From assembly GCA_964425745.1 (NCBI GenBank), contig CAYRNW010000008.1:1-64000 (forward strand): a stretch of DNA of 64,000 nt, in the 5' to 3' direction. A model generated the notes under the pieces. It saw only the letters and a program-made list of their open reading frames with translations. It was not told the origin of the DNA and did not search any database. How positions within the stretch are numbered: position 1 is the stretch's first letter; every line of letters begins with the position of its first letter. Origin of the DNA: CALCNS01 sp964425745 (lineage in GTDB: Bacteria > Bacillota > JAAYKD01). The position numbers and the translations under genes are program-made. Of the stretch, positions 53,437-63,360 are shown one piece after another.

Positions 53437-54506
53437 TGAATGGGAAATTGATCTTAACCAACGGCATGGAATTTGCAGGTAAGCTTTCGGGAGCTTGTCA
53501 ACCGGCCATGGGTGAAGTTGTATTCACGACCGGTATGACCGGCTATTGGGAAACAATTACCGATCCTTCTTATGCCGGACAAATGGTCACGATGACGTAT
53601 CCAATTCAAGGTAATTATGGTGTCAATGAAAGTAGCGGAGAATCGGAGCAGGTTTGGGCGAAGGGGTTAATCGTAAGAGAATTCTGTGCTACTCCTAATC
53701 ATTATTTATCACAAGGAACACTAGAAGAGTTTTTGGCCCAACATCATGTTACTGCAATTTCTGAATTGGATACCCGTGCCTTGGTTCGTGTTTTGCGAAG
53801 CAGTGGTGTAATGAACGGCATCATAGTGCCGGACTCCTATACCAAAGAAGAGGCACTGCAACTATTGAGTCAAATGCCACAGCCCGATTATGTAATAGAA
53901 GTTGCTTGCAAAGTCGTACATGAGATTCCAGGAGAAGGAACTCATGTGGCTGTAATGGATTTCGGTGCTAAGAACAATATCATTCGTATGCTCAAAGGGT
54001 TGGGATGCAGGATCAGCGTATTCCCCCCCCATGCTACTGCTGAAGATATTTTGGCTGTCAAGCCAGACGGATTATTGTTATCCAACGGTCCCGGGGCTCC
54101 AGAGTTACGGGTCGATGCTGTTAAAACGGTGCAGGAGTTGGCGGGCAAGGTGCCAATCGTCGGTATCTGTTTGGGGCATCAAATCATTGCACTAGCAATG
54201 GGGGCCAAGACGTATAAATTACCGTTCGGTCACCGTGGCGGGAATCATCCGGTGAAAGATTTAGCCCGAAATCAAGTGCGTATGACCTCACAGAATCATG
54301 GATATGCTGTGGAGTGGGAAAGTGTGGCTCAAACGGAATTAGAAGTAACCCATGTGCAAATCAATGACAATACCGTAGAAGGATTGCGCCATAAACGTTT
54401 ACCGCTACTTTCAGTTCAGTATCATCCCGAAGGGTCCCCTGGCCCGCAAGATTCCGCACACTATTTCCGAGATTTTGTTCGATTTTTCCAAGAAAGTAAG
54501 GTGTAA
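53436..54506 (+). CDS. carA: Carbamoyl-phosphate synthase small subunit
   Basis: A 356-aa glutaminase subunit. N-terminal CPSase domain (VFTTGMTGYWETITDPSYAGQ) and class I amidotransferase with GICLGHQI and C-terminal QYHPEGSPGPQD. It starts at the ATG overlapping the pyrC stop codon. Supplies ammonia to CarB. Confidence 0.95.
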   Translation: MNGKLILTNGMEFAGKLSGACQPAMGEVVFTTGMTGYWETITDPSYAGQMVTMTYPIQGNYGVNESSGESEQVWAKGLIVREFCATPNHYLSQGTLEEFLAQHHVTAISELDTRALVRVLRSSGVMNGIIVPDSYTKEEALQLLSQMPQPDYVIEVACKVVHEIPGEGTHVAVMDFGAKNNIIRMLKGLGCRISVFPPHATAEDILAVKPDGLLLSNGPGAPELRVDAVKTVQELAGKVPIVGICLGHQIIALAMGAKTYKLPFGHRGGNHPVKDLARNQVRMTSQNHGYAVEWESVAQTELEVTHVQINDNTVEGLRHKRLPLLSVQYHPEGSPGPQDSAHYFRDFVRFFQESKV

Positions 54507-54508
54507 GC

Positions 54509-57500
54509 ATGCCAAAAAAAGCGTATTTGAAGAAAATCTTAGTCATTGGATCCGGCCCGATTGTGATTGGCCAGGCAGCAGAATTTGACTATGCAGGAAC
54601 CCAAGCTTGTCGCGTGCTACAAGATGAAGGGGTTCAAGTCATTTTAGTGAATTCGAATCCGGCTACGATCATGACCGATAAAGAAATGGCGTATCAAACC
54701 TACTTGGAACCTATAACTCCTGAAATTGTTACCAAGATTATCGAAAAAGAACGACCCGACGGCATTCTACCAACTTTAGGTGGCCAAGTGGGTTTGAATA
54801 TGGCTTTAACGCTGGGACAAAAAGGGATTTTACAAAAATACAATGTTGAACTTTTGGGTACGCCCTTAGATTCGATTGAACGAAGCGAAGATCGTCAATT
54901 GTTTAAAAATGCCATGGAGAGCATCAACGAACCGGTTCTGAACAGCTATACGGTCACGAATCTCGAAGCCGCAATTCCCTTAGCAGAAGAGATTGGCTAT
55001 CCCCTTGTCGTTCGCCCGGCTTATACATTAGGCGGAACCGGTGGTGGCTTTTGCGATAACGAAGCTGAATTACGAGAGCTATTACCCATTGGATTAAAAA
55101 TGAGCCCAATCCAACAATGCTTAATTGAGCGATCTTTAAAAGGTTGGAAAGAAATCGAATTTGAAGTTATGCGCGATGCCAACAACAATTGTATCGCCAT
55201 TTGTTCCATGGAAAATTTGGATCCATTGGGCATTCATACGGGGGATTCCATTGTGGTTGCGCCTACCCAAACTTTGAATGATAGTGATTACCAAATGATG
55301 CGAACAGCCGCACTCAATATTATTCGGCATTTGGGAATTGAAGGTGGGTGTAACGTTCAATTTGCTTTGGATCCACAAAGTCAACAATATTATGTCATTG
55401 AAGTGAATCCACGCGTCAGTCGTTCTTCTGCATTAGCCTCGAAAGCGACCGGTTATCCCATTGCTCGTATCGCCAGCTTGATTGCATTGGGATACACGTT
55501 AGATGAAATTGTCAATCCCGTTACAGGCCGTACTAGTGCTTGTTTTGAACCGGTTATCGATTATATCGTAGCTAAAGTACCTCGGTGGCCGTTTGATAAA
55601 TTCAAAATCGCCAATCGCCAATTGAATACGCAGATGAAATCCACCGGAGAGGTTATGGCGATCGGTCGAAACCTACCGGAGGCGATGCAAAAAGCAGTTC
55701 GTTCCATGGAGCAAGGATATTCCGCAGTTCGAGCTTCCGACAGTGAAAAGTTAGAGACAAGTTTTCTTTTAGAACGGATCCACTATGGCGATGACTTACG
55801 TTTGTTCCATTTGCTTGCCGCTTTGAGACGTGGAGTCCCCATAGAGCAATTATTTGAACTGACCATGATTGACCCTTGGTTTTTGGAGCAATTGAAACGG
55901 ATTCCGGTCATGGAGCAACGTCTTAAATCGGAACCCATGAGTGAAGCCTTACTAGTAGAAGCGAAACGGTTAGGATTTGCCAATACCGAAGTAGCGTATT
56001 GGACTGGCTTATCTGTGCTTGAGATTGAGCAACAGCTGGAGCACTTCAATATTCATCGAACCTTCAAATTGGTCGATACTTGTGCCGGTGAGTTTGAGTC
56101 GGATACTCCTTACTTTTATGGTACTTTTGAGCAAGAAGACGAAGCGACCCCGTTGAAAGGGCAGAAGGCGGTTGTTCTTGGCTCGGGCCCGATTCGAATT
56201 GGTCAAGGCGTAGAGTTTGACTATTGCTCCGTGCATGCGTTGCAAGCCCTGAACAAAGCAGGCTACCAATCGATTATGATCAATAACAATCCTGAAACAG
56301 TTTCTACCGATTTCAATGTTTCTGATCGCCTTTATTTTGAACCGCTTATGGAAGAAGAAGTGGTGGAAATTCTAAAAAAAGAGCAGGCAAAAGGCGTTTT
56401 TGTTCAATTTGGTGGTCAAACTGCGATTAATTTAGCAAAAGCGATCGCTGCTGCCGGTATTCCAATTTTGGGGTCACAACCTGAAGCAATTGACTTGGCG
56501 GAAGATAGGGAGCGCTTTGATGCCATGTTGGAAGGGTTAAATCTTTCGCGTCCGGCTGGCAAAGCCGTTCGTTCGTATAAAGAAGCATTAGCCGCTGTAG
56601 AAATGCTAGGATACCCGGTTTTAGTGCGTCCTTCTTATGTTTTAGGAGGCCGGGGTATGGAAATATGCTATTCGGTCAACGAACTCGAAGGATATTTAAC
56701 CGAAGCCGTGCGCATCTCACCCGATCACCCGGTGCTGATCGATCGTTATATTCTAGGACAGGAATTAGAAGTTGATGCAATTGCCGATGGAGAGCAAGTT
56801 TTAATAGCCGGAATCATGGAGCATGTTGAACGAGCAGGAGTTCATTCCGGAGATTCCATTGCCGTGTATCCTTGGACCCACATTGACCCTTGGGTGATTG
56901 AAGAGATCTGTGAAGCTACGAAAAAGATGGCGCTTGCGATGCAAGTGAAGGGTTTGATCAATGTTCAGTTTGTTCATCAGGGTGAAAAATTGTATGTGAT
57001 CGAAGTCAATCCTCGTGCCAGCAGAACGGTTCCATTCTTATCGAAAATAGCTAATCTACCCATGGTTCAAATTGCTACCAAAATCGCTTTAGGGGAGAGT
57101 TTGGAGGCTCAAGGCTATAACGATGGCCTCTGGCCGGCAACCGATTTCTACGCTGCCAAAGCGCCTGTATTCAGCTGGGCGAAACTTAGAGGTGTTGAAA
57201 TTGGCTTAGGTCCCGAAATGAAGAGCACCGGTGAGGTCATTGGTATGGGGCAAAACAAAGATGAAGCTTTGGCAAGAGCCTTCTGGGCCGCCGGTTGGAA
57301 ACCATCACCGCAAAAAGTGTTATTAGCCACAGTTGCTGATCGCGATAAAAAAGAAGCCATTCCTTTGATTAAACAGTTTTGGCGTAATGGTTATAAAGTC
57401 TTTGCAACCAATAAAACAGCCGAAGCTTTGCGTCAGGCCGGAGTAAAGGTTGAAGCGGTCGACAAGATCGGTGGAACCTCACCAACTGTGTTGGACGTAA

Positions 57501-57727
57501 TCTCACAGGGAAAAGTTGATTTTGTTATCAATACCGTTACCCTGGGGAAACTACCGGAACGAGACGGATTTATGATACGAAGAGCGGCTGTTGAAAACGG
57601 ATGCCGCTACTTTACGTCGTTAGATACCTTATTAGCCTACTGGCGTTGTTTGAATTACTTGCAGAATACCGAAGCATTAAAGCCTACGAGTTTACAGGAG
57701 TATCTCCATGAACGAACAGATTCTTAA
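54509..57727 (+). CDS. carB: Carbamoyl-phosphate synthase large subunit
   Basis: A 1072-aa enzyme of the usual length. Two homologous ATP-grasp halves begin at IVIGQAAEFDYAGTQ and IRIGQGVEFDYCSVHA. Each has its ATP-binding region (RPAYTLGGTGGGF, RPSYVLGGRGMEI), and a C-terminal MGS-like allosteric domain follows (residues about 935-1072). Starts 3 bp after carA. Confidence 0.97.
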   Translation: MPKKAYLKKILVIGSGPIVIGQAAEFDYAGTQACRVLQDEGVQVILVNSNPATIMTDKEMAYQTYLEPITPEIVTKIIEKERPDGILPTLGGQVGLNMALTLGQKGILQKYNVELLGTPLDSIERSEDRQLFKNAMESINEPVLNSYTVTNLEAAIPLAEEIGYPLVVRPAYTLGGTGGGFCDNEAELRELLPIGLKMSPIQQCLIERSLKGWKEIEFEVMRDANNNCIAICSMENLDPLGIHTGDSIVVAPTQTLNDSDYQMMRTAALNIIRHLGIEGGCNVQFALDPQSQQYYVIEVNPRVSRSSALASKATGYPIARIASLIALGYTLDEIVNPVTGRTSACFEPVIDYIVAKVPRWPFDKFKIANRQLNTQMKSTGEVMAIGRNLPEAMQKAVRSMEQGYSAVRASDSEKLETSFLLERIHYGDDLRLFHLLAALRRGVPIEQLFELTMIDPWFLEQLKRIPVMEQRLKSEPMSEALLVEAKRLGFANTEVAYWTGLSVLEIEQQLEHFNIHRTFKLVDTCAGEFESDTPYFYGTFEQEDEATPLKGQKAVVLGSGPIRIGQGVEFDYCSVHALQALNKAGYQSIMINNNPETVSTDFNVSDRLYFEPLMEEEVVEILKKEQAKGVFVQFGGQTAINLAKAIAAAGIPILGSQPEAIDLAEDRERFDAMLEGLNLSRPAGKAVRSYKEALAAVEMLGYPVLVRPSYVLGGRGMEICYSVNELEGYLTEAVRISPDHPVLIDRYILGQELEVDAIADGEQVLIAGIMEHVERAGVHSGDSIAVYPWTHIDPWVIEEICEATKKMALAMQVKGLINVQFVHQGEKLYVIEVNPRASRTVPFLSKIANLPMVQIATKIALGESLEAQGYNDGLWPATDFYAAKAPVFSWAKLRGVEIGLGPEMKSTGEVIGMGQNKDEALARAFWAAGWKPSPQKVLLATVADRDKKEAIPLIKQFWRNGYKVFATNKTAEALRQAGVKVEAVDKIGGTSPTVLDVISQGKVDFVINTVTLGKLPERDGFMIRRAAVENGCRYFTSLDTLLAYWRCLNYLQNTEALKPTSLQEYLHERTDS

Positions 57728-58523
57728 CCAAATCGCTACAGTCCATGAGCATGTTCAAATGGGTAAAAACTATTATCGTCTTGAATTCAATGCGGCAGAC
57801 TGTTGTACGAGAATGAAACCGGGACAGTTTTTGAACATTAGACTCAAAAGTCTACATGACCCTCTTTTGCGCAGGCCCATGAGCATTCACAGCATTGATA
57901 AACAGACCGATAGGTTTAGCGTGTTGTACCAGGTGGTCGGAAGGGGAACCGAGTGTTTAAACCAATTGGTCCAAGGAGATTCGGTCGAAATTCTAGCTCC
58001 TTTGGGTAAAGAATTCCCAATTCCTGAAGGTTCTAACCCATCGCAGCACGAGGTAACTCTTGTGGCAGGGGGGATTGGAATCGCGCCACTGCTGGCGTTG
58101 GCCAAGGAAGTACGAGCGTTAGGTCATCTTTGCACTCTATATTTTGGCGCACGTACGTCCGATGACTTTGAGGTCTTGCACTCCTTTACAGATCTTGGAG
58201 TACAAGTTTTGACGGCCACGGAAGATGGATCATGTGGTCACTCAGGCTATATCACCAGAGGTCTTAAGGAAGCGTTACTGAAAAGCAAGACAAAAACGAT
58301 CTATGCTTGTGGCCCAATGCCCATGCTAAAAGCATTGACAAAGGAGTTAAAAGGGGTAGAGATTCCACTCTGGTTATCTTTGGAAGCCCATATGGCATGC
58401 GGACTCGGTGCTTGCTTAGGTTGCACAGTAAAAGTTAAAAATCCAGGGGGTGGCTGGCGATATGCGTTGATGTGCCAAGAGGGACCGGTTATTGCAGCGA
58501 GTGAGGTGATCTTTGATGAATAA
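57708..58523 (+). CDS. pyrK: Dihydroorotate dehydrogenase electron-transfer subunit
   Basis: A 271-aa flavoprotein with ferredoxin-reductase FAD domain (RRPMSIHSID), NAD domain (GGIGIAPLLALAKEV and YACGPMPMLKAL) and C-terminal [2Fe-2S] cysteines in ACGLGACLGCTVKV plus MCQEGPV. It passes electrons from PyrD to NAD. Overlaps carB by 20 bp. Confidence 0.95.
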   Translation: MNEQILNQIATVHEHVQMGKNYYRLEFNAADCCTRMKPGQFLNIRLKSLHDPLLRRPMSIHSIDKQTDRFSVLYQVVGRGTECLNQLVQGDSVEILAPLGKEFPIPEGSNPSQHEVTLVAGGIGIAPLLALAKEVRALGHLCTLYFGARTSDDFEVLHSFTDLGVQVLTATEDGSCGHSGYITRGLKEALLKSKTKTIYACGPMPMLKALTKELKGVEIPLWLSLEAHMACGLGACLGCTVKVKNPGGGWRYALMCQEGPVIAASEVIFDE

Positions 58524-59430
58524 CCTTGACATATCGGTCAAACTCTTGGGTCAGTGCTTTCGAACACCACTGACGACCGCTTCGGGAACCTTTGGGTTTG
58601 GGCAAGAATATGCTCCTTTTGTCGATTTTCATAATTTGGGAGCACTGACAGTCAAAGGCATCACACCAGAACCAAGACTCGGAAATCCCGGTCAACGTCT
58701 CATAGAAACGCCGGCGGGATTAATTAACTCGGTTGGCTTAATGAATCCGGGTGTAGAAGCTTTTATACTTGAAGAAATGCCTAGATTACGGCAACTTCAG
58801 ACACCGATCATTGTTAACATAAATGGTAAAACGGTTGAAGAGTACGGTGAATTGTCCGCTAGGTTAAACAACATCGAAGGAATTTCAGCTCTAGAAGTTA
58901 ATATTTCTTGCCCCAATGTTAAAGAAGGCGGAATGGCTTTTGGCACAAGAATCGAAACAGCAACTGCGGCGGTTCGCTCCGCCAGAAAAGCGACGAAGCT
59001 TCCGCTTATCGTCAAACTTTCTCCCAATGTGACCGACATTGGTGAAATGGCCAAGGCTGTGGAGAGCGAAGGGGCAGATGCCATCTCTCTAATCAATACC
59101 ATCCTGGCCATGGATATCGATTTGCGTTCAGGCAAACCAATCTTAGCCAATACCTTTGGTGGATTATCAGGTCCGGCGGTACGCCCTATTGCATTACGGA
59201 TGGTGTATCAAGTGTATCAAGCCGTGGATGTACCGATTATTGGTATGGGTGGAATCATGGATTGGCAAGACGCGTTGAAGTTTATCATGGCCGGGGCTTC
59301 CATGGTCGCTTTGGGTACTGCGAATTTTGTTCAACCCGATGTAATCAATGCCGTAGCTCAAGGAATAAAAGTTTGGTGTGAGCAAAGGGAAGTCCATAAG
59401 ATAACAGATCTTATAGGGTCTGCTCATTAG
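58516..59430 (+). CDS. pyrD: Dihydroorotate dehydrogenase, class 1B
   Basis: A 304-aa FMN enzyme. TTASGTFGFG opens the barrel, the catalytic cysteine is in EVNISCPNVKEGG, and the phosphate-binding end is GMGGIMDWQDALKFIMAGA. It forms a heterotetramer with PyrK. ATG 58516 overlaps the end of pyrK; GTGAGGTGA precedes it. The run ends here at a terminator, with no pyrE or pyrF following. Confidence 0.95.
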   Translation: MNNLDISVKLLGQCFRTPLTTASGTFGFGQEYAPFVDFHNLGALTVKGITPEPRLGNPGQRLIETPAGLINSVGLMNPGVEAFILEEMPRLRQLQTPIIVNINGKTVEEYGELSARLNNIEGISALEVNISCPNVKEGGMAFGTRIETATAAVRSARKATKLPLIVKLSPNVTDIGEMAKAVESEGADAISLINTILAMDIDLRSGKPILANTFGGLSGPAVRPIALRMVYQVYQAVDVPIIGMGGIMDWQDALKFIMAGASMVALGTANFVQPDVINAVAQGIKVWCEQREVHKITDLIGSAH

Positions 59431-59453
59431 ACTACTAAGAATCACCATCTCAT

Positions 59454-59499
59454 CAGCAACCCTCTTATCGGAGTTTAAGCGGGTTGCTGTTTTCTTTTT
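59454..59499 (+). terminator. Terminator of the pyr operon
   Basis: CAGCAACCC / GGGTTGCTG stem with 18-nt loop followed by TTTTCTTTTT. Confidence 0.85.
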
Positions 59500-59592
59500 C
59501 ATCGAAAAATAGCAGGAATAATCCGCCAGACTCTTGAATTTCCTAACGGAAGTACGAAACAGGAGGCGAGGGCACTGAAGGTAGAGCAAATC

Positions 59593-60942
59593 ATGACTCG
59601 CTTACAAAACCATGGCTTCGAGTGTTATAAAGTAGGTGGAGTCGTTCGGGATTATCTGCTGGGGGTCGAAAATCTAGACGTTGATTTAGCAACCTCTGCT
59701 TCGCCCGATATTGTAGTAGAGCTTTTTGCAGAAGCTGAAGTTCAAACCGTCGGAAAGCAATTTGGGGTAGTATTAATCGACGGTATTGAAGTGGCTTCAT
59801 TTCGTGGGGAGCGGTATGATACTCCTGGTAAGCCATTGATCCATGGAGTCGGAAGTTTTGAAGAAGATGCTTCGCGAAGGGATTTTACAATTAATGCCAT
59901 GGCCATGGATCAGAACGGACGAATCCTTGATCCTTTTGGAGGCCAAGCCGACCTTGAACAGAAATTGATTCGGACAGTAGGAAACCCTGCTTTGAGATTC
60001 ATGGAAGATCCTGTTCGGATTATACGTGGAATTGGGTTTGCAGTTCGGTTTGGATTTTCATTGGAAGTCGAAACTAAAAATGCGATGTCAAAACATAAAG
60101 AGTTATTGATCTCTGTTCCGAAAATTCGGATCGGAAAAGAATTACAGAAAATGTGTAAGGCGAATTGCCTGTCCTCAGGCTTACGTCTCATTGAGGATTT
60201 AGGATTGTTACAGATAATCATCCCTCAAATGGGCCATCTGCCAAAAGCAGAGCAAAATCCAAAATACCACCATCTGAATGCGTGGGAACATTCATTGGCT
60301 GTCTTAGCTTTTACTGAACGATTAATTTCAATACATCAAACCGATGAATTGAAATTTGCCGCCTTATTCCATGATTGTGCGAAAGGTCTACCCGGAATTC
60401 GTGCTTACCATGAAAAGAGCAAACTCCCCAGTGATCACGGACATGATGAAAAAAGTACCGCTCTAGCCGATGAAGTGATGACGGAATGGGCAATTTCTAA
60501 ACCTGTCAAACAATCAGCCTTGTTCCTAATCAGACATCATATGCTGTTACCAAGAAGCAAAAATCCCAATGATCTAATTGCCTTTCTCAATGGCTTAGCC
60601 GATGAATTCCTTACGATTGGCGAGCTCCGTTCCCAACTCGGTAAACTTTATTGGCTGAAAAGGGCAGACATCCACGGAAAAGCCCTCCCAAATCGGGAGA
60701 GCGATGTCGATCACTTAAACGAGTTTTGGAAACTTCTGGAATTTGTAATTGATACGATTCCGTTTTACCGCAATCAGACCCAGATTCAAGCGAAAGATTT
60801 TACTGAAACCGGGGAAGCTCTGGGAGTACGATTGCATCAAAGTCTTTTGGAAGAGCAAGAAAAAATCACGAGAACAACCGAATGGATCGAGCACTTTGAA
60901 CAAGCAAAAAAGGAGAATTTAAATCATGACCTGGATCAATGA
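59593..60942 (+). CDS. cca: CCA tRNA nucleotidyltransferase
   Basis: A 449-aa class II enzyme. YKVGGVVRDYLLG and NLDVDLATSA form the catalytic core with the DxD carboxylates, and RRDFTINAMAMD and EDPVRIIRG follow. The C-terminal half has an HD domain (LFHDCAKG, HHMLLP). The ATG at 59593 is 26 nt from AGGAGG (59561-59566); a CTG at 59575, correctly spaced from it and in frame, would add KVEQI before the first Met and fits the family N-terminus. Adds CCA to tRNA 3' ends. Overlaps mscS by 17 bp. Confidence 0.92.
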   Translation: MTRLQNHGFECYKVGGVVRDYLLGVENLDVDLATSASPDIVVELFAEAEVQTVGKQFGVVLIDGIEVASFRGERYDTPGKPLIHGVGSFEEDASRRDFTINAMAMDQNGRILDPFGGQADLEQKLIRTVGNPALRFMEDPVRIIRGIGFAVRFGFSLEVETKNAMSKHKELLISVPKIRIGKELQKMCKANCLSSGLRLIEDLGLLQIIIPQMGHLPKAEQNPKYHHLNAWEHSLAVLAFTERLISIHQTDELKFAALFHDCAKGLPGIRAYHEKSKLPSDHGHDEKSTALADEVMTEWAISKPVKQSALFLIRHHMLLPRSKNPNDLIAFLNGLADEFLTIGELRSQLGKLYWLKRADIHGKALPNRESDVDHLNEFWKLLEFVIDTIPFYRNQTQIQAKDFTETGEALGVRLHQSLLEEQEKITRTTEWIEHFEQAKKENLNHDLDQ

Positions 60943-61828
60943 AATTTTCGCACATTCTTTTGCCGTCTTTGCTTTGAATATTGGAGTGATCTTGATCGGA
61001 GTTCTAATTCTTCGTTTTGTGGGTAATAAAGCGTTTCTCCGACTTGCAAAAACCTCTAAAATCAAAGAAGGCCAAGTCTTAATTGCCAAAAAAATCTTTC
61101 AGACGGCTCTTTATACCTTTGCTATCTTTGCTGTGGTTCGAGAGGTTCCGGCGTTGTCCACTATTGCGACTTCGTTCTTGGCCGGTTCCGGTGTAATAGC
61201 GGTGGTTGTGGGTTTTGCCTCGCAAGAGGCTTTGACCAACATTGTCAGTGGTGCTTTTATCATTTTCTTTAAGCCCTTCGTGATCAATGATCGAATTTCT
61301 CTACCAGACAAGAATATCGTGGGTTTTGTGGAGGACATCTCCTTAAGGCACACCGTAATTCGCACCATTGAAAACAGCAGGGTTATTATCCCCAACTCCA
61401 CAATTAACAGCTCGATTTTAGAAAACTCCAATTATAAAGATAATCGTAGAATGAATTTTTTCGGAATTGGTGTCAGTTATACTGCAGATTTGAATGCAGC
61501 CCTTGCTATTGTTGAAGATGAAATCCTCAAGCACCCATATTTTTTAGACACCAGAACCGCTATAGATATTGCTAAAGGCATCAAACCGGTGACGGCACGG
61601 GTGACTGCCTTGGGAGATTCCTCCATACAGATCCGCGCTGGTGTTTGGAGCGAAGACTTTGGCAAAGGCTATATTATGCTCTGTGATCTCAACAAAAGTG
61701 TGAAAGAACGTTTTGATCGTGAAGGCATCGAAATTCCTTATCCTTATTATAATGTTGTTATGAAACCGGAAAGAGTTTTGAAGGTTCATCAGGAAAATTT
61801 TAGTAAAACAAAGGAGGGTTCCGAATGA
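60926..61828 (+). CDS. mscS: MscS-type mechanosensitive channel
   Basis: A 300-aa channel with three N-terminal helices; TM3 lining the pore is LAGSGVIAVVVGFASQEALT then NIVSGAFIIFF. The beta domain follows (INDRISLPDKNIVGFVEDI). It protects against osmotic downshock. AAGGAG before ATG 60926; overlaps cca and shares 4 bp with the following gene. Confidence 0.9.
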   Translation: MTWINEIFAHSFAVFALNIGVILIGVLILRFVGNKAFLRLAKTSKIKEGQVLIAKKIFQTALYTFAIFAVVREVPALSTIATSFLAGSGVIAVVVGFASQEALTNIVSGAFIIFFKPFVINDRISLPDKNIVGFVEDISLRHTVIRTIENSRVIIPNSTINSSILENSNYKDNRRMNFFGIGVSYTADLNAALAIVEDEILKHPYFLDTRTAIDIAKGIKPVTARVTALGDSSIQIRAGVWSEDFGKGYIMLCDLNKSVKERFDREGIEIPYPYYNVVMKPERVLKVHQENFSKTKEGSE

Positions 61829-63345
61829 AACAAATATTCCCGTTTTTAATTGATGCCAAGGAACAAGAAGTTTCTGCCAATGTTGAAAAAGCGATTGTGA
61901 CATGTATCGCCCATAGTCGAGTTTTTGACAACACACTTCCTCGAGAACGTCAAGAAGGGGAAGCATTGCTGGCCATAGCTCAAGTTCGATGGCCGATCCT
62001 ATTAAAAAGGGTTTATGATCAGGATCGCGCTTATTTGTTTGATTTAATCGGGGTTCAGGGGGAGGAGATTCGCTTTCAAGTTCCTCCCGATCGGGTTTTG
62101 AACTTAGAAGAATTACAAATCACCCCTGGTGAATCCTATGAAGCAGATTTGATTCATGTGGCGGAAGCCCTCGCTACTCCTTTGCCGCAACCGTATTGTA
62201 GCAGCCTAGTGACCGAAGTGATTGGATTGCCGGTGATGTTGGGTAAAGAGCGCCATTTGGAAACCAGTGAGTGGGGAACTTCCCTTTTAGAGGGAAGTGG
62301 TAGCTCGATACAACAAGAGAAGGAAATGTTTGAAGCATGGGTACAAAATCTTCGTGCAGAAGACTTGAAACTCGATCAGCTAGTGCAATGCATCAAGGAA
62401 AAATCCACAGAAAGAACCGAGCAATTGGTTCGTCAAAGGGACAAAGCTTTACTACTGCTTCGTGAAGAAATCGAGTCTATGAAGCCACAAGTAGATCGAA
62501 GAATCAGCGATTTGAATCAAGAGTACCGTGGAATAGCCAACCAAGACCACGAAATCAAACAAAGAATGAATGGTCTGGAGCAGGAAATCAACCAAATCCA
62601 AACACAGGTCCAACGCTACAAAACAGTAGGTAGCTCTATGGCCGGTTTTTTTGAAGAGCAACTAAAAGTCAAACGAGAGGAATTTGCTCGGATCAGCGAA
62701 TTGCAGACCCAGTATCAAACCGGCTGGAGCGATGAACTCTCGGCTCAGTCCTACTTGGCAAGAAGGCCTTTAGAGGTCTTACAAGAGCAGCTCAAGGAAG
62801 CAGAGTTGCAATGGCGCACCAAAGTGCAACAACAGCAGTCTTTAGAACAATCTCTGACAAGAACACTTCAAGAAGAGCAGTTAAAAATTCAAGCATCTAG
62901 TAAAGAATTGTTGCAAAGAAGTTTTGTCATTGGCAGTAATCTACCCGATGAAGTTTATTTGGAACTTCCCTTTGTGGTTGCAAAAGCTGGAACCCCGTTT
63001 AATCATCATTATTATGTGATTGCCCCGGGACGTTTAAAGAGCAAGAATCAAATCAGTGGCTTCTTCACGAATCTGCTCGGCCGTTTAAACATTCCTTATG
63101 CGGTGCGTGATAAAGCTTGGGAAGCCATGGCTGCTAGTTTAGAGAATTTCCTGAACAGGGCACAAGGCCCAGCCAAACTGCAACGAATGATCGAAGATCA
63201 GAATTTATTGGAAGATCCTGAATATTGGATGAAAGCCTTAGAGGGAATCAATGAGTTAGAAGCTGCCGGTCTTTTAAGTTTGAAAGAATCTGAAAATCTA
63301 AAAGAAGCCGTTGTGAAAAACTGGAGTGGTCGCACGGTGAATTAA
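61825..63345 (+). CDS. Unknown coiled-coil protein (506 aa)
   Basis: A soluble protein with a globular N-terminal part (residues 1-190), a long coiled-coil (about 195-355, rich in Q/E/R heptads such as RRISDLNQEYRGIANQDHEI), and a C-terminal helical domain. No signal peptide. It overlaps mscS by 4 bp and is followed by a small membrane protein, so the three may act together at the membrane. I do not recognise the family. Confidence 0.75.
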   Translation: MKQIFPFLIDAKEQEVSANVEKAIVTCIAHSRVFDNTLPRERQEGEALLAIAQVRWPILLKRVYDQDRAYLFDLIGVQGEEIRFQVPPDRVLNLEELQITPGESYEADLIHVAEALATPLPQPYCSSLVTEVIGLPVMLGKERHLETSEWGTSLLEGSGSSIQQEKEMFEAWVQNLRAEDLKLDQLVQCIKEKSTERTEQLVRQRDKALLLLREEIESMKPQVDRRISDLNQEYRGIANQDHEIKQRMNGLEQEINQIQTQVQRYKTVGSSMAGFFEEQLKVKREEFARISELQTQYQTGWSDELSAQSYLARRPLEVLQEQLKEAELQWRTKVQQQQSLEQSLTRTLQEEQLKIQASSKELLQRSFVIGSNLPDEVYLELPFVVAKAGTPFNHHYYVIAPGRLKSKNQISGFFTNLLGRLNIPYAVRDKAWEAMAASLENFLNRAQGPAKLQRMIEDQNLLEDPEYWMKALEGINELEAAGLLSLKESENLKEAVVKNWSGRTVN

Positions 63346-63360
63346 CTTGGAGGGACATTT

